Notes: generated by a model from the sequence alone, not told the origin. 64,000 nt of DNA from Ensifer sp. PDNC004 (GCF_016919405.1 NZ_CP070353.1:2783501-2847500), one strand, 5' to 3'; counted from the first letter of the stretch, positions 38,538-48,048 are shown. Numbers and translations: made by a program.

Positions 38538-39233
38538 TCAGTTGAAGGTGATGACCGTGCCGTCCTTCTTCTCGGTTCCACGCCAGTCCGAGATCACCTT
38601 GCCGCGCTGCACCGCGTCGATCGGCGACGTTTGACGCGGCCCGAGAAGGTCCGTCGGATTGGCGATCTGAGCCGCCAGGTTTGATTGCGTGGCGCAACCG
38701 AAGTTGTAGTAGTTCTTGTTTTCCATGGTGTTGAGGTTCAGGTCCTCCGGCCAGGTGCCGCAAGGTCCCGTCTGCGCCGTGATCGCCACATAGCTCAGAC
38801 GAATGGGCGCGGCATCGCCGTAGGGTCCGGCGTCATAGCTCGTCTCCAGCAACCTTTTGGGCGGCACACCGGCGCTCGCCAGCACGCCGCGGATCTCCCG
38901 GCGCATCGCCTGGGCTGCGTGGCTGTTGGCGGCCCCCCGCGGCATCATGATCTGCACGACCCCGCTTGCGGAATTGCGATAGTCGGCTGCAAAGCCGGCG
39001 ATGACATCGCGCGTGCCCTGGGTAAGACGGCGATCGCCCGAGGCAATCGGGATGTCGATGACCCGCTCCCCTTCGGCAAGCACGATCGGATGCCGGGTGC
39101 GGTAGTCGTCGGGTATGGAGCCGGTCGCCAGATTGTCCCGCGTGCCGCAACCGGCAAGCAGGGCACCGGCCAGCACCAGGACGGCTGCCCGGCTCGTGCG
39201 ACGGATGAATGTTCCTGACGGACCTGAGGACAT
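38538..39233 (-). CDS. cpaD: Pilus assembly lipoprotein CpaD
   Basis: A 231-residue outer-membrane lipoprotein with a lipobox LAGC (26-29) and the CpaD core (RHPIVLAEGERVIDIPI near its start). The C-terminal part has a likely disulfide pair (GPCGTW and NFGCATQ). It helps the CpaC secretin reach the outer membrane. The frame is open to an ATG at 39281; the ATG at 39233 gives a normal-length lipoprotein signal and is preferred. Confidence 0.9.
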   Translation of the reverse strand: MSSGPSGTFIRRTSRAAVLVLAGALLAGCGTRDNLATGSIPDDYRTRHPIVLAEGERVIDIPIASGDRRLTQGTRDVIAGFAADYRNSASGVVQIMMPRGAANSHAAQAMRREIRGVLASAGVPPKRLLETSYDAGPYGDAAPIRLSYVAITAQTGPCGTWPEDLNLNTMENKNYYNFGCATQSNLAAQIANPTDLLGPRQTSPIDAVQRGKVISDWRGTEKKDGTVITFN

Positions 39234-39289
39234 GGCGTTCGGCCTTTCGGAATTCGCGTGACTAACGGTTCGAAGCGTCATGACCCAGC

Positions 39290-40879
39290 CTATTTGTAGA
39301 TGAAGCCAACGTTGCCGTGGTAACGGCCTGCCGGAGCGACTGCCTCCGGACGGCCGTAGATGCGGTTCACGCGACCGAGGAAGTAGCTGTCGAGGTCGTT
39401 GGCCGGATTGAAGTTGTCGTCAGGCCGGGAGATCGCGCTTCTGGCAACCGGACGGACCAGATAGGGCGTGGCGATGATGACCAGTTCGGTCTCGTTCCGC
39501 GCGAAGTCCTTGCTGCGGAACAGCGTGCCGAGGACCGGGATCTTTGAAGCGCCCGGCAGGCCGGACATCGCCTGGCGAATGTTGTCCTGAACCAGGCCGG
39601 CGATCACGATCGAGCCGCCGGACGGGAGCTCGACGCTGGTCGATGCTTCGCGCTTGCGGATACCGAGGAAGGTATTGCCCGGAATGTCGGTATAGCTGTT
39701 ACCGGTAACGACGGATCCCTCGTAGGTTGGCTCCGAAACGTTCGTCTCGATTTTCAGGCTGATGCGCCCCGGACCGAGCACGACCGGTTTGAAATTCAGA
39801 CGGATGCCATATTCGACATCGTTGACTTCACGTTCGACCTTTCTCTTGGGTTGCTTCGTTACCGGATCGTCTTCTTCCGATACCTCTTGCGTTCCCGCCA
39901 ATCGAAACGTGCCGCCGACATAGAACTTCGCTTCTTGCCCCGAAATGGCGGTCAGGCTCGGTTCGGCCAGCGTCCGCATCACGCCGGCCTGCTCCATCGC
40001 ATTTATGTAGCTGGAGATCGCCGTGCTGCCGATCGACCCGTTGACCACTGCGTTGACACCGACACCGATCGCATCGCCGAGATTGGCCGGGTTACGGAAG
40101 GCAATCCCGCTTCGCCCGTCGCTGACACGACCATTAAAGCCAAGTTGTTTCAGAACCTGGCGGCTGACCTCGGCCACGGTAACTTTAAGATTTACCTGGT
40201 CGTCGCCGTCGATTGTTAGAAGGTTGACGATCTGCGACACCTGCCGGTCTTCGGCGAAGATATCGGCGTCGCCGTTGTTGCCCTGGGCCGTGATGTTGCG
40301 CGTGGTCGCTTCACCGCCCTGGAGGAAGGCCTTGGCAAGGTCGACGGCGCGGGTGGAATCGAGCGGCGTGCGCACGGTACCGGTCAGCACGATGTTGTCC
40401 GAGACGATCTCGACATTGATATCGGCATCCGGAATGAAGCGGCGCAGGTTGGACTGAAGGTTGGACACATCGCGCTCGACCTCGATGTCGAGGGAGACGA
40501 TCTCCTCACCGTTGGGACCGAAGACGAAGATGTTGGTCTGGCCGACGGACTTGCCGAACAGGTAGATGCGCCGCGAGGTGCGGGTCACGGCGTCGGCGAG
40601 CGACGGGTCGGCGACGAGGATATCATGCGCGTCCGCTGGCAAGTCGACGACCACGGCCTTGTTCAAACCGAGGCTGACCTTCTTCTTCACGCCCGGGCCG
40701 CTTTCGACGATGCGGACGACCGAGGACGCGCCGGCAAAGGCTTCCGTCGGCGCCGGCAGATACATGCCGGTAACCGCCAGGCAGAATGATAGGCCGGCTG
40801 CGACAGACGCCCGAAATTTGTTTCCGCTCCGCTTCACCTTTTGCCCCGTGCTCACCTGGTTCCTGCCCGTGTCTGTCAT
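39290..40879 (-). CDS. cpaC: Pilus secretin CpaC
   Basis: A 529-residue outer-membrane secretin. After a signal peptide (cut near residue 49, AFAGA) comes the pilus N-terminal domain (about 65-145), a BON-like domain (about 150-210) and the secretin beta-barrel domain with VELPSGGSIVIAGL near its end. It forms the channel for the Flp pilus. Its start overlaps the cpaB stop by 4 bases. Confidence 0.95.
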   Translation of the reverse strand: MTDTGRNQVSTGQKVKRSGNKFRASVAAGLSFCLAVTGMYLPAPTEAFAGASSVVRIVESGPGVKKKVSLGLNKAVVVDLPADAHDILVADPSLADAVTRTSRRIYLFGKSVGQTNIFVFGPNGEEIVSLDIEVERDVSNLQSNLRRFIPDADINVEIVSDNIVLTGTVRTPLDSTRAVDLAKAFLQGGEATTRNITAQGNNGDADIFAEDRQVSQIVNLLTIDGDDQVNLKVTVAEVSRQVLKQLGFNGRVSDGRSGIAFRNPANLGDAIGVGVNAVVNGSIGSTAISSYINAMEQAGVMRTLAEPSLTAISGQEAKFYVGGTFRLAGTQEVSEEDDPVTKQPKRKVEREVNDVEYGIRLNFKPVVLGPGRISLKIETNVSEPTYEGSVVTGNSYTDIPGNTFLGIRKREASTSVELPSGGSIVIAGLVQDNIRQAMSGLPGASKIPVLGTLFRSKDFARNETELVIIATPYLVRPVARSAISRPDDNFNPANDLDSYFLGRVNRIYGRPEAVAPAGRYHGNVGFIYK

Positions 40880-41685
40880 TGCTGCGTCTGGCCGACCGTG
40901 CCATCGCCCTTGACGATGGAGCCGGACTTGATGACCTGAATGTTCGGTTGGCCGTCGCCGCTCAGCAGATAGTCTGCTGCATCCGTGTCAGGCTCCTGTG
41001 CGTCGGCGACGCTTCGAAGCGCCAGCGAAATGCGTTCCGCCATCTGCTGTGCGACCGTCATCACCTTCGACTGGTCAGGCGTAAGTTCCAGCGTGGCCGT
41101 GGTTCCGACCACCGCCTTGGTGCCGTCATCCTTTTCCTCGACCTGCTGGTCGATCGCGAGCACACGCACATTGCTGAGCACGGTTTCGGTCAGATAGAGT
41201 TCGCCGTCACCTTTGCGCACCATGATCACGTCGACGCGGTCGTTCGGCAGGATGAAGCCGCCGGCACCGGTGGCGACCGTGATTTCGGTCGCGACGGCGC
41301 GCTTACCCGCTGGGAGCAGCGAGGACATGATGCGGCTGGACGAATCGGCCACCTTTTCGTGACGAACGGGTTCGCCGTTGAAGATCGGCAGGCGGACGAC
41401 CGCGCCGGTCAGATCGTCGATCGCAGTCGGCTGGTTTTCTTCCGTGATGATGCCATCGACCACGCCGTCCTTCGGCCAGGCCATCCATTGGATGCTGTCA
41501 CCGCCCAGTCGCGATCCGACGGGCAGGCTCTTGCTGGCGACCAGCACGTTGACGGTGGGGGCACGCTCGACGACCGGTTCAGCCATCTGCGGCGCAGGCG
41601 CGCCTGTCAGCCTCATCGCCAAAAGACCGGCCATCGCAGCCGAGAGAACGGCCACTGCCAGTATGATGATGCGAACCGGTTTCAT
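40876..41685 (-). CDS. cpaB: Flp pilus assembly protein CpaB/RcpC
   Basis: A 269-residue periplasmic protein anchored by one N-terminal helix (about 5-24). An SAF domain follows (VLVASKSLPVGSRLGGDSIQW), then the RcpC domain. It is thought to help the secretin and peptidoglycan passage. It is the first gene of the cpaBCDEF-tadBC run. The upstream gap of 121 bp to the cpaA stop contains two GTTAAC elements but no full CtrA site. Confidence 0.93.
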   Translation of the reverse strand: MKPVRIIILAVAVLSAAMAGLLAMRLTGAPAPQMAEPVVERAPTVNVLVASKSLPVGSRLGGDSIQWMAWPKDGVVDGIITEENQPTAIDDLTGAVVRLPIFNGEPVRHEKVADSSSRIMSSLLPAGKRAVATEITVATGAGGFILPNDRVDVIMVRKGDGELYLTETVLSNVRVLAIDQQVEEKDDGTKAVVGTTATLELTPDQSKVMTVAQQMAERISLALRSVADAQEPDTDAADYLLSGDGQPNIQVIKSGSIVKGDGTVGQTQQ

Positions 41686-41806
41686 GATTGTTTCCGAGCC
41701 CCGAAAAAATGCCAGGGTCAGATTGATCAGGAATTGGTGTAATTATGGTTAACGGATTACTTATGAGCGCAGTTAACGAAAGTTGACCAGCCGGGCGCGT
41801 GACCTT

Positions 41807-42319
41807 TCAGGACAGCCGCGCGAAGGCCGCCTCCATCAGCGGCGACGAGGGATAGGCGGCAAAGCCCCCAAGCGCGATCGCGATCCCGTAGGGAACTTTC
41901 TTGGCGGTGAGCAGCAGCTGCGGGAAAGGAATGCCGCTCGCAAGGATCGTATGCTCCTGCCGGCGCAACAAAAGCACCGCGAGCGTCAACAGCCCACCGA
42001 AGATCGAGACATAGAGCAGGAAGGCCGTCAACGACGGCGTCAGTCCGAACCAGATGGCGCTGGCCGTCAGCAGCTTCGCGTCTCCGCCCCCCATCACGTT
42101 CGTCGCAAACAGGGCAAAACATGCGGCAAAGACTGCGGCGGCTGCGAGCAGATGCAGGCCGATTTCCGTAAGCCCTATGCCAGACATCGGCGCCACCAGG
42201 AAGAAGGCGCCAAGCAGGATCACCGAAACACGGTTCGGGATCGTCATCGTCAGCAGGTCAGAAAACGCCGCGAATCCCAGACAAAAGGGAAAAACCACGA
42301 AAATGGCGGCTTCAATCAC
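41807..42319 (-). CDS. cpaA: Prepilin peptidase CpaA/TadV
   Basis: A 170-residue membrane aspartyl peptidase that cleaves Flp prepilins and TadE/F pseudopilins. The two catalytic Asp are D21 (AFSDLLTMTIPN) and D80 in MGGGDAKLL. It lacks the N-methylation domain of PilD, as usual for TadV. The start is GTG at 42319, with GGAGG and AGGAAG just upstream. A strong hairpin separates it from the pilin genes. Confidence 0.92.
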   Translation of the reverse strand: MIEAAIFVVFPFCLGFAAFSDLLTMTIPNRVSVILLGAFFLVAPMSGIGLTEIGLHLLAAAAVFAACFALFATNVMGGGDAKLLTASAIWFGLTPSLTAFLLYVSIFGGLLTLAVLLLRRQEHTILASGIPFPQLLLTAKKVPYGIAIALGGFAAYPSSPLMEAAFARLS

Positions 42320-42379
42320 GCTTCCTGCCTCCAAAATGAGAGCAAACAATCTGCGATGCCTGCTGGCTTCCAGATAACA

Positions 42380-42408
42380 ATAGAGCCGCCTTTTGGGGGC
42401 GGCTCTAT
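42380..42408 (-). terminator. Hairpin between pilin genes and cpaA
   Basis: An 11-bp perfect stem (42380-42390 with 42398-42408) and a 7-nt loop lie 27 bp past the second pilin stop. Read on the minus strand, TTGTTAT follows instead of a strict U tract. It may partly stop transcription or stabilise the pilin mRNA, so that pilin is made in excess over the machinery. Confidence 0.6.
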
Positions 42409-42434
42409 CGCAGGTTCTTGCGAAACCTGTTTCG

Positions 42435-42620
42435 TCAGAGCTTGCCGGCCGTGGTCGTCGTGATCTTGCCACCGATCCCATTGAACGTGGAATCGAGCGA
42501 GTTCCCGAGCGTGGTCGCACCAGCAATCAGGGCGACGGAAATGAGAGCCGCGATCAGGCCATACTCAATGGCAGTCGCGCCGGCTTCATCCCGTAGCAGG
42601 CGGCGGAAAATCTTCGTCAT
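42435..42620 (-). CDS. Flp/Fap type IVb pilin (second copy)
   Basis: A 61-residue Flp pilin precursor. The 14-residue leader ends in G, and mature protein begins ATAIEYGLIAALISVALIAG with the Glu at +5 and Tyr at +6 needed by the class. It matches the other copy at 50 of 61 positions. It is 30 bp downstream of that copy, so both are probably on one mRNA. Confidence 0.94.
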   Translation of the reverse strand: MTKIFRRLLRDEAGATAIEYGLIAALISVALIAGATTLGNSLDSTFNGIGGKITTTTAGKL

Positions 42621-42650
42621 GCGAATTTCCCCTCGCTTGCGTTTAGCCGA

Positions 42651-42836
42651 TTAGAGCTTGCCCGACGTGGTGCTGGTCAGCTTGCCACCGAGGCCGTTGA
42701 ACGTGCTGTTCAGCGAGTTGCCGAGGGTGCTGGCACCAGCGATCAGGGCAACCGAGATGAGGGCTGCGATCAGGCCGTATTCGATGGCGGTCGCGCCGGA
42801 CTCGTCCTTCATCAGACGGGCAAAAATCTTCTTCAT
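42651..42836 (-). CDS. pilA: Flp/Fap type IVb pilin (first copy, PilA)
   Basis: A 61-residue Flp pilin precursor with leader MKKIFARLMKDESG and the same mature N-terminus as its neighbour. It is the promoter-proximal copy and the likely major pilin. The 257-bp gap upstream contains a CtrA-like box (42948-42962). The tail ends GKLTSTTSGKL. Confidence 0.94.
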   Translation of the reverse strand: MKKIFARLMKDESGATAIEYGLIAALISVALIAGASTLGNSLNSTFNGLGGKLTSTTSGKL

Positions 42837-42947
42837 GATGATTCTCCTACTTCACGTTTGTTGTTCAGCACTTCCGCCAACTGTTGCCGTTGATCGGATG
42901 AACCCCAAACTAGTCCTGGCGCATTGCCATCGACTTAAAGAAGGCGG

Positions 42948-42962
42948 TTACCTGAAGGTTAA
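42948..42962 (-). promoter_or_regulatory. CtrA-like box upstream of pilA
   Basis: On the minus strand the site reads TTAA-N7-GTAA, one mismatch from the CtrA consensus TTAA-N7-TTAA. It lies 112-126 bp upstream of the pilA ATG. CtrA controls pilA in Caulobacter and pilus genes in Sinorhizobium, so the place is sensible; the match is imperfect. Confidence 0.4.
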
Positions 42963-43093
42963 CGAAGCGTCCCTGATTTTTGGGTAAACGAACAGAAAAC
43001 GACGAGGCCTCCGCAAAGCCTCGACGGGGCCGACTTAACGGTTCATTCACCAAGACAAGGGAGTATGGCGTGAACACCACCTAGGGACCCGCC

Positions 43094-43507
43094 ATGACCA
43101 CGCCATTCGCGACCGGCCGAGCCGCCATATTCGCATTCGCGATCGCTGCCCTTGCTCCATCGGTTGCCGCCGCGGCCGAGAGCGACATGATGCGCGTGTA
43201 TATGGATCACGCGCGCGTACTGAAGCTCGATCGCCCTGTCAGCAAGGTCATTATCGGCAATGCCGAGGTTGCGGACGCAACGGTTGCCGACGCCCGTACG
43301 ATCGTGATCACCGGCCGCAACTTCGGGACGACCAACCTGGTCATCCTCGATCAGGACGGAAACGCGATCGTCGACGAGCGCATCCTGGTGTCGATCGACG
43401 AAGGCAACACCGTGCGCGTCTACAAACAGACGTCCCGCACCGTGCTCTCCTGCACACCAAATTGCGAGCGTCACGCCGAACGTAAAACCGCAGGTAGCAC
43501 CAATTGA
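43094..43507 (+). CDS. Stand-alone secretin N-domain pilus protein
   Basis: A 137-residue exported protein. A signal peptide ends near AAAAE. It then consists of one pilus-assembly N-terminal domain (VLKLDRPVSKVIIGNAEVAD to ILVSIDEGN) like the one that opens the CpaC secretin. A short tail holds a Cys pair (SCTPNCE). AGGGA precedes the start. It is divergent from the pilins and probably acts with CpaC. Confidence 0.85.
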   Translation: MTTPFATGRAAIFAFAIAALAPSVAAAAESDMMRVYMDHARVLKLDRPVSKVIIGNAEVADATVADARTIVITGRNFGTTNLVILDQDGNAIVDERILVSIDEGNTVRVYKQTSRTVLSCTPNCERHAERKTAGSTN

Positions 43508-43623
43508 TTTTTATGGGTTCTAGGCCGGTGATTCGTTAAAATACACATCACCCCTGAGAACGAAATATCAATGGTTGCTCCATAATCTGCCGCCCGTCTG
43601 GCGTAACATGATGGGACGGCGCA

Positions 43624-44247
43624 ATGAACATCGAGCAGGGCACAGGGCGGCCGAGCGGGGCCGAAAAAAGGCGAAAAGGCATCTTCAGCCGCTTCCTTCG
43701 CAACCGCAAAGGCACGACGAGCATCGAGTTCGCCATTCTCGCGCTCCCCTTCTTCGTGGTGATCTTCGCGTCGCTCGAAACCTTCGCCGCCTTCTACGGC
43801 GACCAGCTCCTTGCGAATGCGACGGAGACGATGGCGCGCAAGGTCCGCACCGGTCAGATCACCTTCCAGCAGGGAAAACAGACCGACATGAGCGAGGCGC
43901 AGTTCCGCCAGGCGTTCTGTGAAGAGATCTCGGTGCTGATGAAATGCTCGGCGACCGAAGCCGGCCAACCCTCGCAATTCTATCTGGACGTCAGAGCGGT
44001 CGCCGATCTCAGCAAGTTTCCCGTGCTGATCCCGCGCAAGACCGATTCCACCGACATCGACACGACCGGTTTCAAGTTTGCCCCTGGCGGTCCCGGCTCG
44101 TTCAACGTGCTTCGCGCCTATTATCGCTGGAGCGTCTTCACGGACCTCGTCAGGCCGTTCATCACCAACCTGCGGCCAGCTGGTTCAAGCATGCCGAAGG
44201 ACTATCTCATGGTGGCGACCGCCACCTTCCGAAACGAGAGCGAGTGA
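43624..44247 (+). CDS. TadE/TadG-like minor pilin 1
   Basis: A 207-residue TadE-family pseudopilin. A basic leader of about 30 residues ends RKGTTSIEFAILALPFFVV, the TadE motif with Glu at +5 after the presumed cleavage site. The rest is exposed to the periplasm and holds two Cys (FCEEISVLMKC). It is processed by CpaA in known systems. A second TadE gene starts 11 bp after it. Confidence 0.9.
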   Translation: MNIEQGTGRPSGAEKRRKGIFSRFLRNRKGTTSIEFAILALPFFVVIFASLETFAAFYGDQLLANATETMARKVRTGQITFQQGKQTDMSEAQFRQAFCEEISVLMKCSATEAGQPSQFYLDVRAVADLSKFPVLIPRKTDSTDIDTTGFKFAPGGPGSFNVLRAYYRWSVFTDLVRPFITNLRPAGSSMPKDYLMVATATFRNESE

Positions 44248-44258
44248 GGCGCCCTGCG

Positions 44259-44846
44259 ATGTCGTATTCCGCGTTAGAGATTCTGCGCTTCAAGCCGATC
44301 ACCAAAACTCTTGGCGCGCTGCGGCGCGACAAGAGCGGCGTCGGTGCGGTCGAATTCGCGATGGTCGCCCCGCTTTTGGTGGTGGCTTATCTCGGCGCCT
44401 TCGAACTTTCGGTCGGCTTTACCGTTGCCGGCAAGACCGCGCGCGCCGCAAGCGCTACGGCCGACGTCGTCGCGCAGCAGACGGAGGTCAACAAGGCCTT
44501 CCTCACCAATGTGTCGAACATCGCAAAGAGCATCCTGGCGCCCTACGGGAACACCAACTACACGCTGAAGATCAGCGGCATCGCGGTCACGAACACCAAT
44601 GAGGGCACGATCCTGTGGTCGCGCGATCAGGCAGGCGCCACGCCCTATGCCGTCAATACGAAGGTTTCGCTGCCCGCCCAGTTCGCAGCGACCAACTCCT
44701 TCGTCATTCGCACGGAACTGACCGTACCGCATGAACTCCTGCTCTACGCGCCAAGCCTTCAGGCGACCGCAAAGACCATCGATCTCTCCAAGACGGCCTA
44801 CTTCCACGCACGCCTCTCCCAGCCGATAAAATGCTCGGATTGCTGA
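44259..44846 (+). CDS. TadE/TadG-like minor pilin 2
   Basis: A 195-residue pseudopilin with the TadE motif DKSGVGAVEFAMVAPLLVV and a periplasmic C-terminal part ending in a CSDC pair. It follows the first TadE gene by 11 bp, so the two form an operon. The start at 44259 gives a 26-residue leader; the frame is open far upstream over its neighbour but that part is not real. Confidence 0.88.
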   Translation: MSYSALEILRFKPITKTLGALRRDKSGVGAVEFAMVAPLLVVAYLGAFELSVGFTVAGKTARAASATADVVAQQTEVNKAFLTNVSNIAKSILAPYGNTNYTLKISGIAVTNTNEGTILWSRDQAGATPYAVNTKVSLPAQFAATNSFVIRTELTVPHELLLYAPSLQATAKTIDLSKTAYFHARLSQPIKCSDC

Positions 44847-44905
44847 TCGGACGGGTGTCCGACGCAATTGCATTGAACAACAAGCGGCGCTATCCCTTCG
44901 AGATT

Positions 44906-44938
44906 GCGCAGGTGCCCAAGAGGCGCGCCTGCGCTTTT
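44906..44938 (+). terminator. Rho-independent terminator after the TadE operon
   Basis: GCGCAGG (44906-44912) pairs with CCTGCGC (44928-44934), followed by TTTT. It ends the minor pilin operon before deoB. Confidence 0.6.
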
Positions 44939-44986
44939 CCGTAGGTTTCGGGCCGCAAACGCTGCGCGCCCGCTGTCAGGTGCATC

Positions 44987-46207
44987 ATGGCGCGTGCCTT
45001 TCTATTCGTTCTCGATTCCTTTGGCATAGGTGGGGCGCCTGACGCCGAAGCCTTCGGCGATCTCGGTGCCAATACGCTTAGCCATATCGCCGAGTTCTGC
45101 GCTATCGGCGCTGCCGACCGGCCAGGCTTGCGTGAAGGCCCGCTCAGCCTGCCGAACATGTCCGCGCTTGGTCTGATCCACGCGGCAAAACTTGCGACCG
45201 GCACCGTTCCCCAGGGCATGCCTGTGCCCAATCGCGTCTATGGCGCCTATGGCGCGGCAAGCGAGGTATCGCGCGGCAAGGACACGCCCTCCGGTCATTG
45301 GGAAATCGCCGGAACACCGGTCATGTTCGACTGGGGCTACTTCTCCGCCGAAGGCGACGCCTTTCCGCCGGAGCTCGTCGAAGCGATCTGCCGCGAGGCC
45401 AACATTCCCGGCATTCTCGGCAACTGCCACGCCTCCGGCACCGATATCATCGCCCGCCACGGCGAGGAGCATATGCGCAGCGGCAAGCCGATCTGCTACA
45501 CTTCGTCGGACTCGGTCTTCCAGATCGCGGCGCACGAGCAAAGCTTCGGCCTCGACCGGCTGCTCGAGCTTTGCCTGATCGTTCGCCGCCTGCTCGACGA
45601 CTACAATATCGGCCGCGTCATCGCCCGCCCCTTCGTCGGCACGAGCCCGCAGACCTTTGTGCGCACCGGCAACCGCCGCGACTTCTCGGTGCTGCCGCCC
45701 GAGCCGACGATCCTCGACCGGCTTGTGGAGGCCGAGCGCACGGTTCACGCGATCGGCAAGATCGGCGACATCTTCGCCCACCAGGGGGTGACGAAGCTGA
45801 CCAAGGCCGACGGCAACATGGCGCTCTTCGATGCCAGCCTCGCGGCCATCGACGAGGCCGAGGACGGCAGCCTGGTCTTCACCAATTTCGTCGATTTCGA
45901 CATGCTCTACGGCCATCGCCGCGACGTTGCCGGCTATGCGGCGGCGCTCGAGGCCTTCGACGCACGCCTGCCCGATCTCGACCGGCGCCTGCAGCCGGGC
46001 GACATCGTCATCCTGACGGCCGACCATGGCTGCGATCCGACCTGGCGCGGCACCGACCATACGCGCGAGCGCGTGCCGGTGCTGATGTTCGGGCCGTCAC
46101 TGCGCAGCCGCTCGCTCGGCATTGCCAACACCTTCACGCATATCGGCGAAACCGTCGCCAAGCATCTCGGCATCGCGCCGGGCCACCATGGGAGAAGCCT
46201 CATTTGA
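44987..46207 (+). CDS. deoB: Phosphopentomutase
   Basis: A 406-residue alkaline-phosphatase-superfamily enzyme that interconverts (deoxy)ribose 1-phosphate and 5-phosphate. The N-terminal metal motif is [18 protein letters not shown]. The C-terminal metal motif contains [18 protein letters not shown], with SGHWE in the middle. It processes the sugar phosphate released by PunA and DeoA. Its stop overlaps the TTG start of add by 4 bases. Confidence 0.96.
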   Translation: MARAFLFVLDSFGIGGAPDAEAFGDLGANTLSHIAEFCAIGAADRPGLREGPLSLPNMSALGLIHAAKLATGTVPQGMPVPNRVYGAYGAASEVSRGKDTPSGHWEIAGTPVMFDWGYFSAEGDAFPPELVEAICREANIPGILGNCHASGTDIIARHGEEHMRSGKPICYTSSDSVFQIAAHEQSFGLDRLLELCLIVRRLLDDYNIGRVIARPFVGTSPQTFVRTGNRRDFSVLPPEPTILDRLVEAERTVHAIGKIGDIFAHQGVTKLTKADGNMALFDASLAAIDEAEDGSLVFTNFVDFDMLYGHRRDVAGYAAALEAFDARLPDLDRRLQPGDIVILTADHGCDPTWRGTDHTRERVPVLMFGPSLRSRSLGIANTFTHIGETVAKHLGIAPGHHGRSLI

Positions 46208-47172
46208 CCGCACACCTGAAGAAGGCGGAGCTGCATTGCCACATCGAGGGCGCGACGCCGCCCGAACTGGCTCTGGCCCAGGCCGAGAAATACGGCGTAG
46301 ACACCAGTGCAATCATCCGCGACAAGGCCTATCTCTGGGAAGACTTCACCAGCTTCGTGAAGTGCTACGATGCCATCGCCTCGCTGTTCAAGACCGAGGA
46401 AGACTACGCGCTGCTCGCGGAAGCCTACCTGACGGAACTCGCCGAAGCGGGCACGATCTATAGCGAGATCATCGTTTCGCCTGATCACGGCAAGACGATC
46501 GGCCTGGGTGCCCATGCCTATCTCGAAGGCCTTGCGGCCGGCATGGAAGCGGCCCGGCAGAAGACCGGCATCGAATCGCGCATGCTGATCACCGGCATCC
46601 GCCATCTCGGCCCGGAATCGGTGATCAAGACAGCCGAGTTCGCCGCCAAGCGCGAGCACAAGCTCGTCACCGGCTTCAACCTCGCCGGCGAGGAACGCAT
46701 GCACAAGGTCGCCGACTTCGCGCGCGCCTTCGATATCGTGCGTGATGCCGGCCTCGGGCTGACGATCCATGCCGGCGAACTCTCCGGCGCTTTCAGCGTG
46801 CGCGACGCGCTCGACCATGTGCGCCCGTCGCGCATCAGCCACGGCGTGCGGGCGATCGAAGACGCGGATCTGGTGCGGCGCCTGGCGGACGCCGGCGTGG
46901 TGCTCGAGGTTTGCCCCGGCTCCAACATCTCGCTTCAGGTCTTCCCGGATTTCGCGTCGCATCCGCTGCGGGCACTGCACGAGGCCGGCGTGCGCGTGAC
47001 GCTCAACTCCGACGATCCGCCGTTTTTCCACACGTCGCTCGCCCAGGAATACGACATCGCCTCCGCGGTGATGGGCTTCAGCGACGCTGAGATCAAAGGC
47101 ATGACCAGGACCGCGATCGAAGCCGCCTTCGTCGACGAGCCGACGCGTAAGCTGCTGTTGGCGCGGATCTAG
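46204..47172 (+). CDS. add: Adenosine deaminase (TTG start)
   Basis: A 322-residue zinc enzyme converting adenosine to inosine. The metal ligands are HCHIEG near the N-terminus, H in TIHAGEL, and D-D in [17 protein letters not shown] carries the catalytic His. No ATG is near: TTG at 46204 overlaps the deoB stop as TTGA and gives the family N-terminus [17 protein letters not shown] lies upstream. Translational coupling to deoB is likely. Confidence 0.93.
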   Translation: MTAHLKKAELHCHIEGATPPELALAQAEKYGVDTSAIIRDKAYLWEDFTSFVKCYDAIASLFKTEEDYALLAEAYLTELAEAGTIYSEIIVSPDHGKTIGLGAHAYLEGLAAGMEAARQKTGIESRMLITGIRHLGPESVIKTAEFAAKREHKLVTGFNLAGEERMHKVADFARAFDIVRDAGLGLTIHAGELSGAFSVRDALDHVRPSRISHGVRAIEDADLVRRLADAGVVLEVCPGSNISLQVFPDFASHPLRALHEAGVRVTLNSDDPPFFHTSLAQEYDIASAVMGFSDAEIKGMTRTAIEAAFVDEPTRKLLLARI

Positions 47173-47287
47173 GGCACAGGTCACGATTTGCCGGCTGGGG
47201 ATGACGGTCTCCCGCCGGCCAATACCCTTGCGGCGACGACGCATTCCATGGAAAAAGGACGGATACAAAAATCCGGAAAGGTGAGCC

Positions 47288-47917
47288 ATGAACGGCGTTA
47301 CAGTGATCGATCATCCGCTTGTGCAACACAAGCTGACCATCATGCGCAAGAAGGAGACCTCGACTGCGGGTTTCCGCCGGCTTCTTCGGGAAATTTCGAC
47401 GCTGCTCTGCTACGAGGTGACGCGCGATCTCGAACTGACGATGGAGCGCATCGAAACGCCGCTGCAGGAAATCGACTCGCCGGTCCTCGAAGGCAAGAAG
47501 CTTGTCTTCGCCTCGATCCTGCGGGCCGGCAACGGGCTGCTCGAAGGCATGCTCGAACTGGTGCCTTCCGCCCGCGTCTCCCATATCGGCGTCTATCGCG
47601 ACCATGAGACGCTCGAAGCGGTGGAATACTACTTCAAGGCACCCGAGAGCCTGTCAGAGCGCCTGATCATCGTCGTCGATCCGATGCTTGCCACCGGCAA
47701 CTCGTCGATCGCCGCGATCGACAAGCTGAAGGAACGTGGCGCCAAGAACATGCGCTTCCTCTGCCTGCTCGCCGCGCCCGAAGGCATCCGCAACTTCCAG
47801 AGCGCGCACCCGGACGTGCCGATCTTCACGGCCTCGATCGACAGCCACCTGAACGAACTCGGCTACATCATGCCCGGTCTGGGTGACGCCGGCGACCGCA
47901 TGTACGGCACCAAGTGA
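47288..47917 (+). CDS. upp: Uracil phosphoribosyltransferase
   Basis: A 209-residue type I phosphoribosyltransferase that makes UMP from uracil and PRPP. The PRPP loop is [16 protein letters not shown], with [11 protein letters not shown] earlier and [12 protein letters not shown] (uracil binding) at the end. It is 115 bp after add. A rho-independent terminator follows. Confidence 0.96.
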   Translation: MNGVTVIDHPLVQHKLTIMRKKETSTAGFRRLLREISTLLCYEVTRDLELTMERIETPLQEIDSPVLEGKKLVFASILRAGNGLLEGMLELVPSARVSHIGVYRDHETLEAVEYYFKAPESLSERLIIVVDPMLATGNSSIAAIDKLKERGAKNMRFLCLLAAPEGIRNFQSAHPDVPIFTASIDSHLNELGYIMPGLGDAGDRMYGTK

Positions 47918-47951
47918 TTTGCCGCTCCTTAACCAGGATCTGAAATCGATC

Positions 47952-47982
47952 AAAAAACCGCCGGATCCCGGCGGTTTTTTTT
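47952..47982 (+). terminator. Rho-independent terminator after upp
   Basis: CCGCCGG (47958-47964) pairs with CCGGCGG (47968-47974) around a 3-nt loop, preceded by A6 and followed by T8. It is a textbook terminator. Confidence 0.92.
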
Positions 47983-48048
47983 ATGCCCTCTTAGGCGTCA
48001 TCCGTTCTACTTGAACGAGCATTTCTGTTCGATCGAGAGGTGATGTCC

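Noticed and set aside
41740..41780. GTTAAC elements upstream of cpaB as a CtrA site
   Set aside because: The spacing between TTAA-like halves is not 7 bp in any pairing, so it was not called.
45298..46203. Apparent 300-residue N-terminal extension of adenosine deaminase
   Set aside because: This part is an alternative frame inside deoB. The family N-terminus begins at the TTG at 46204.
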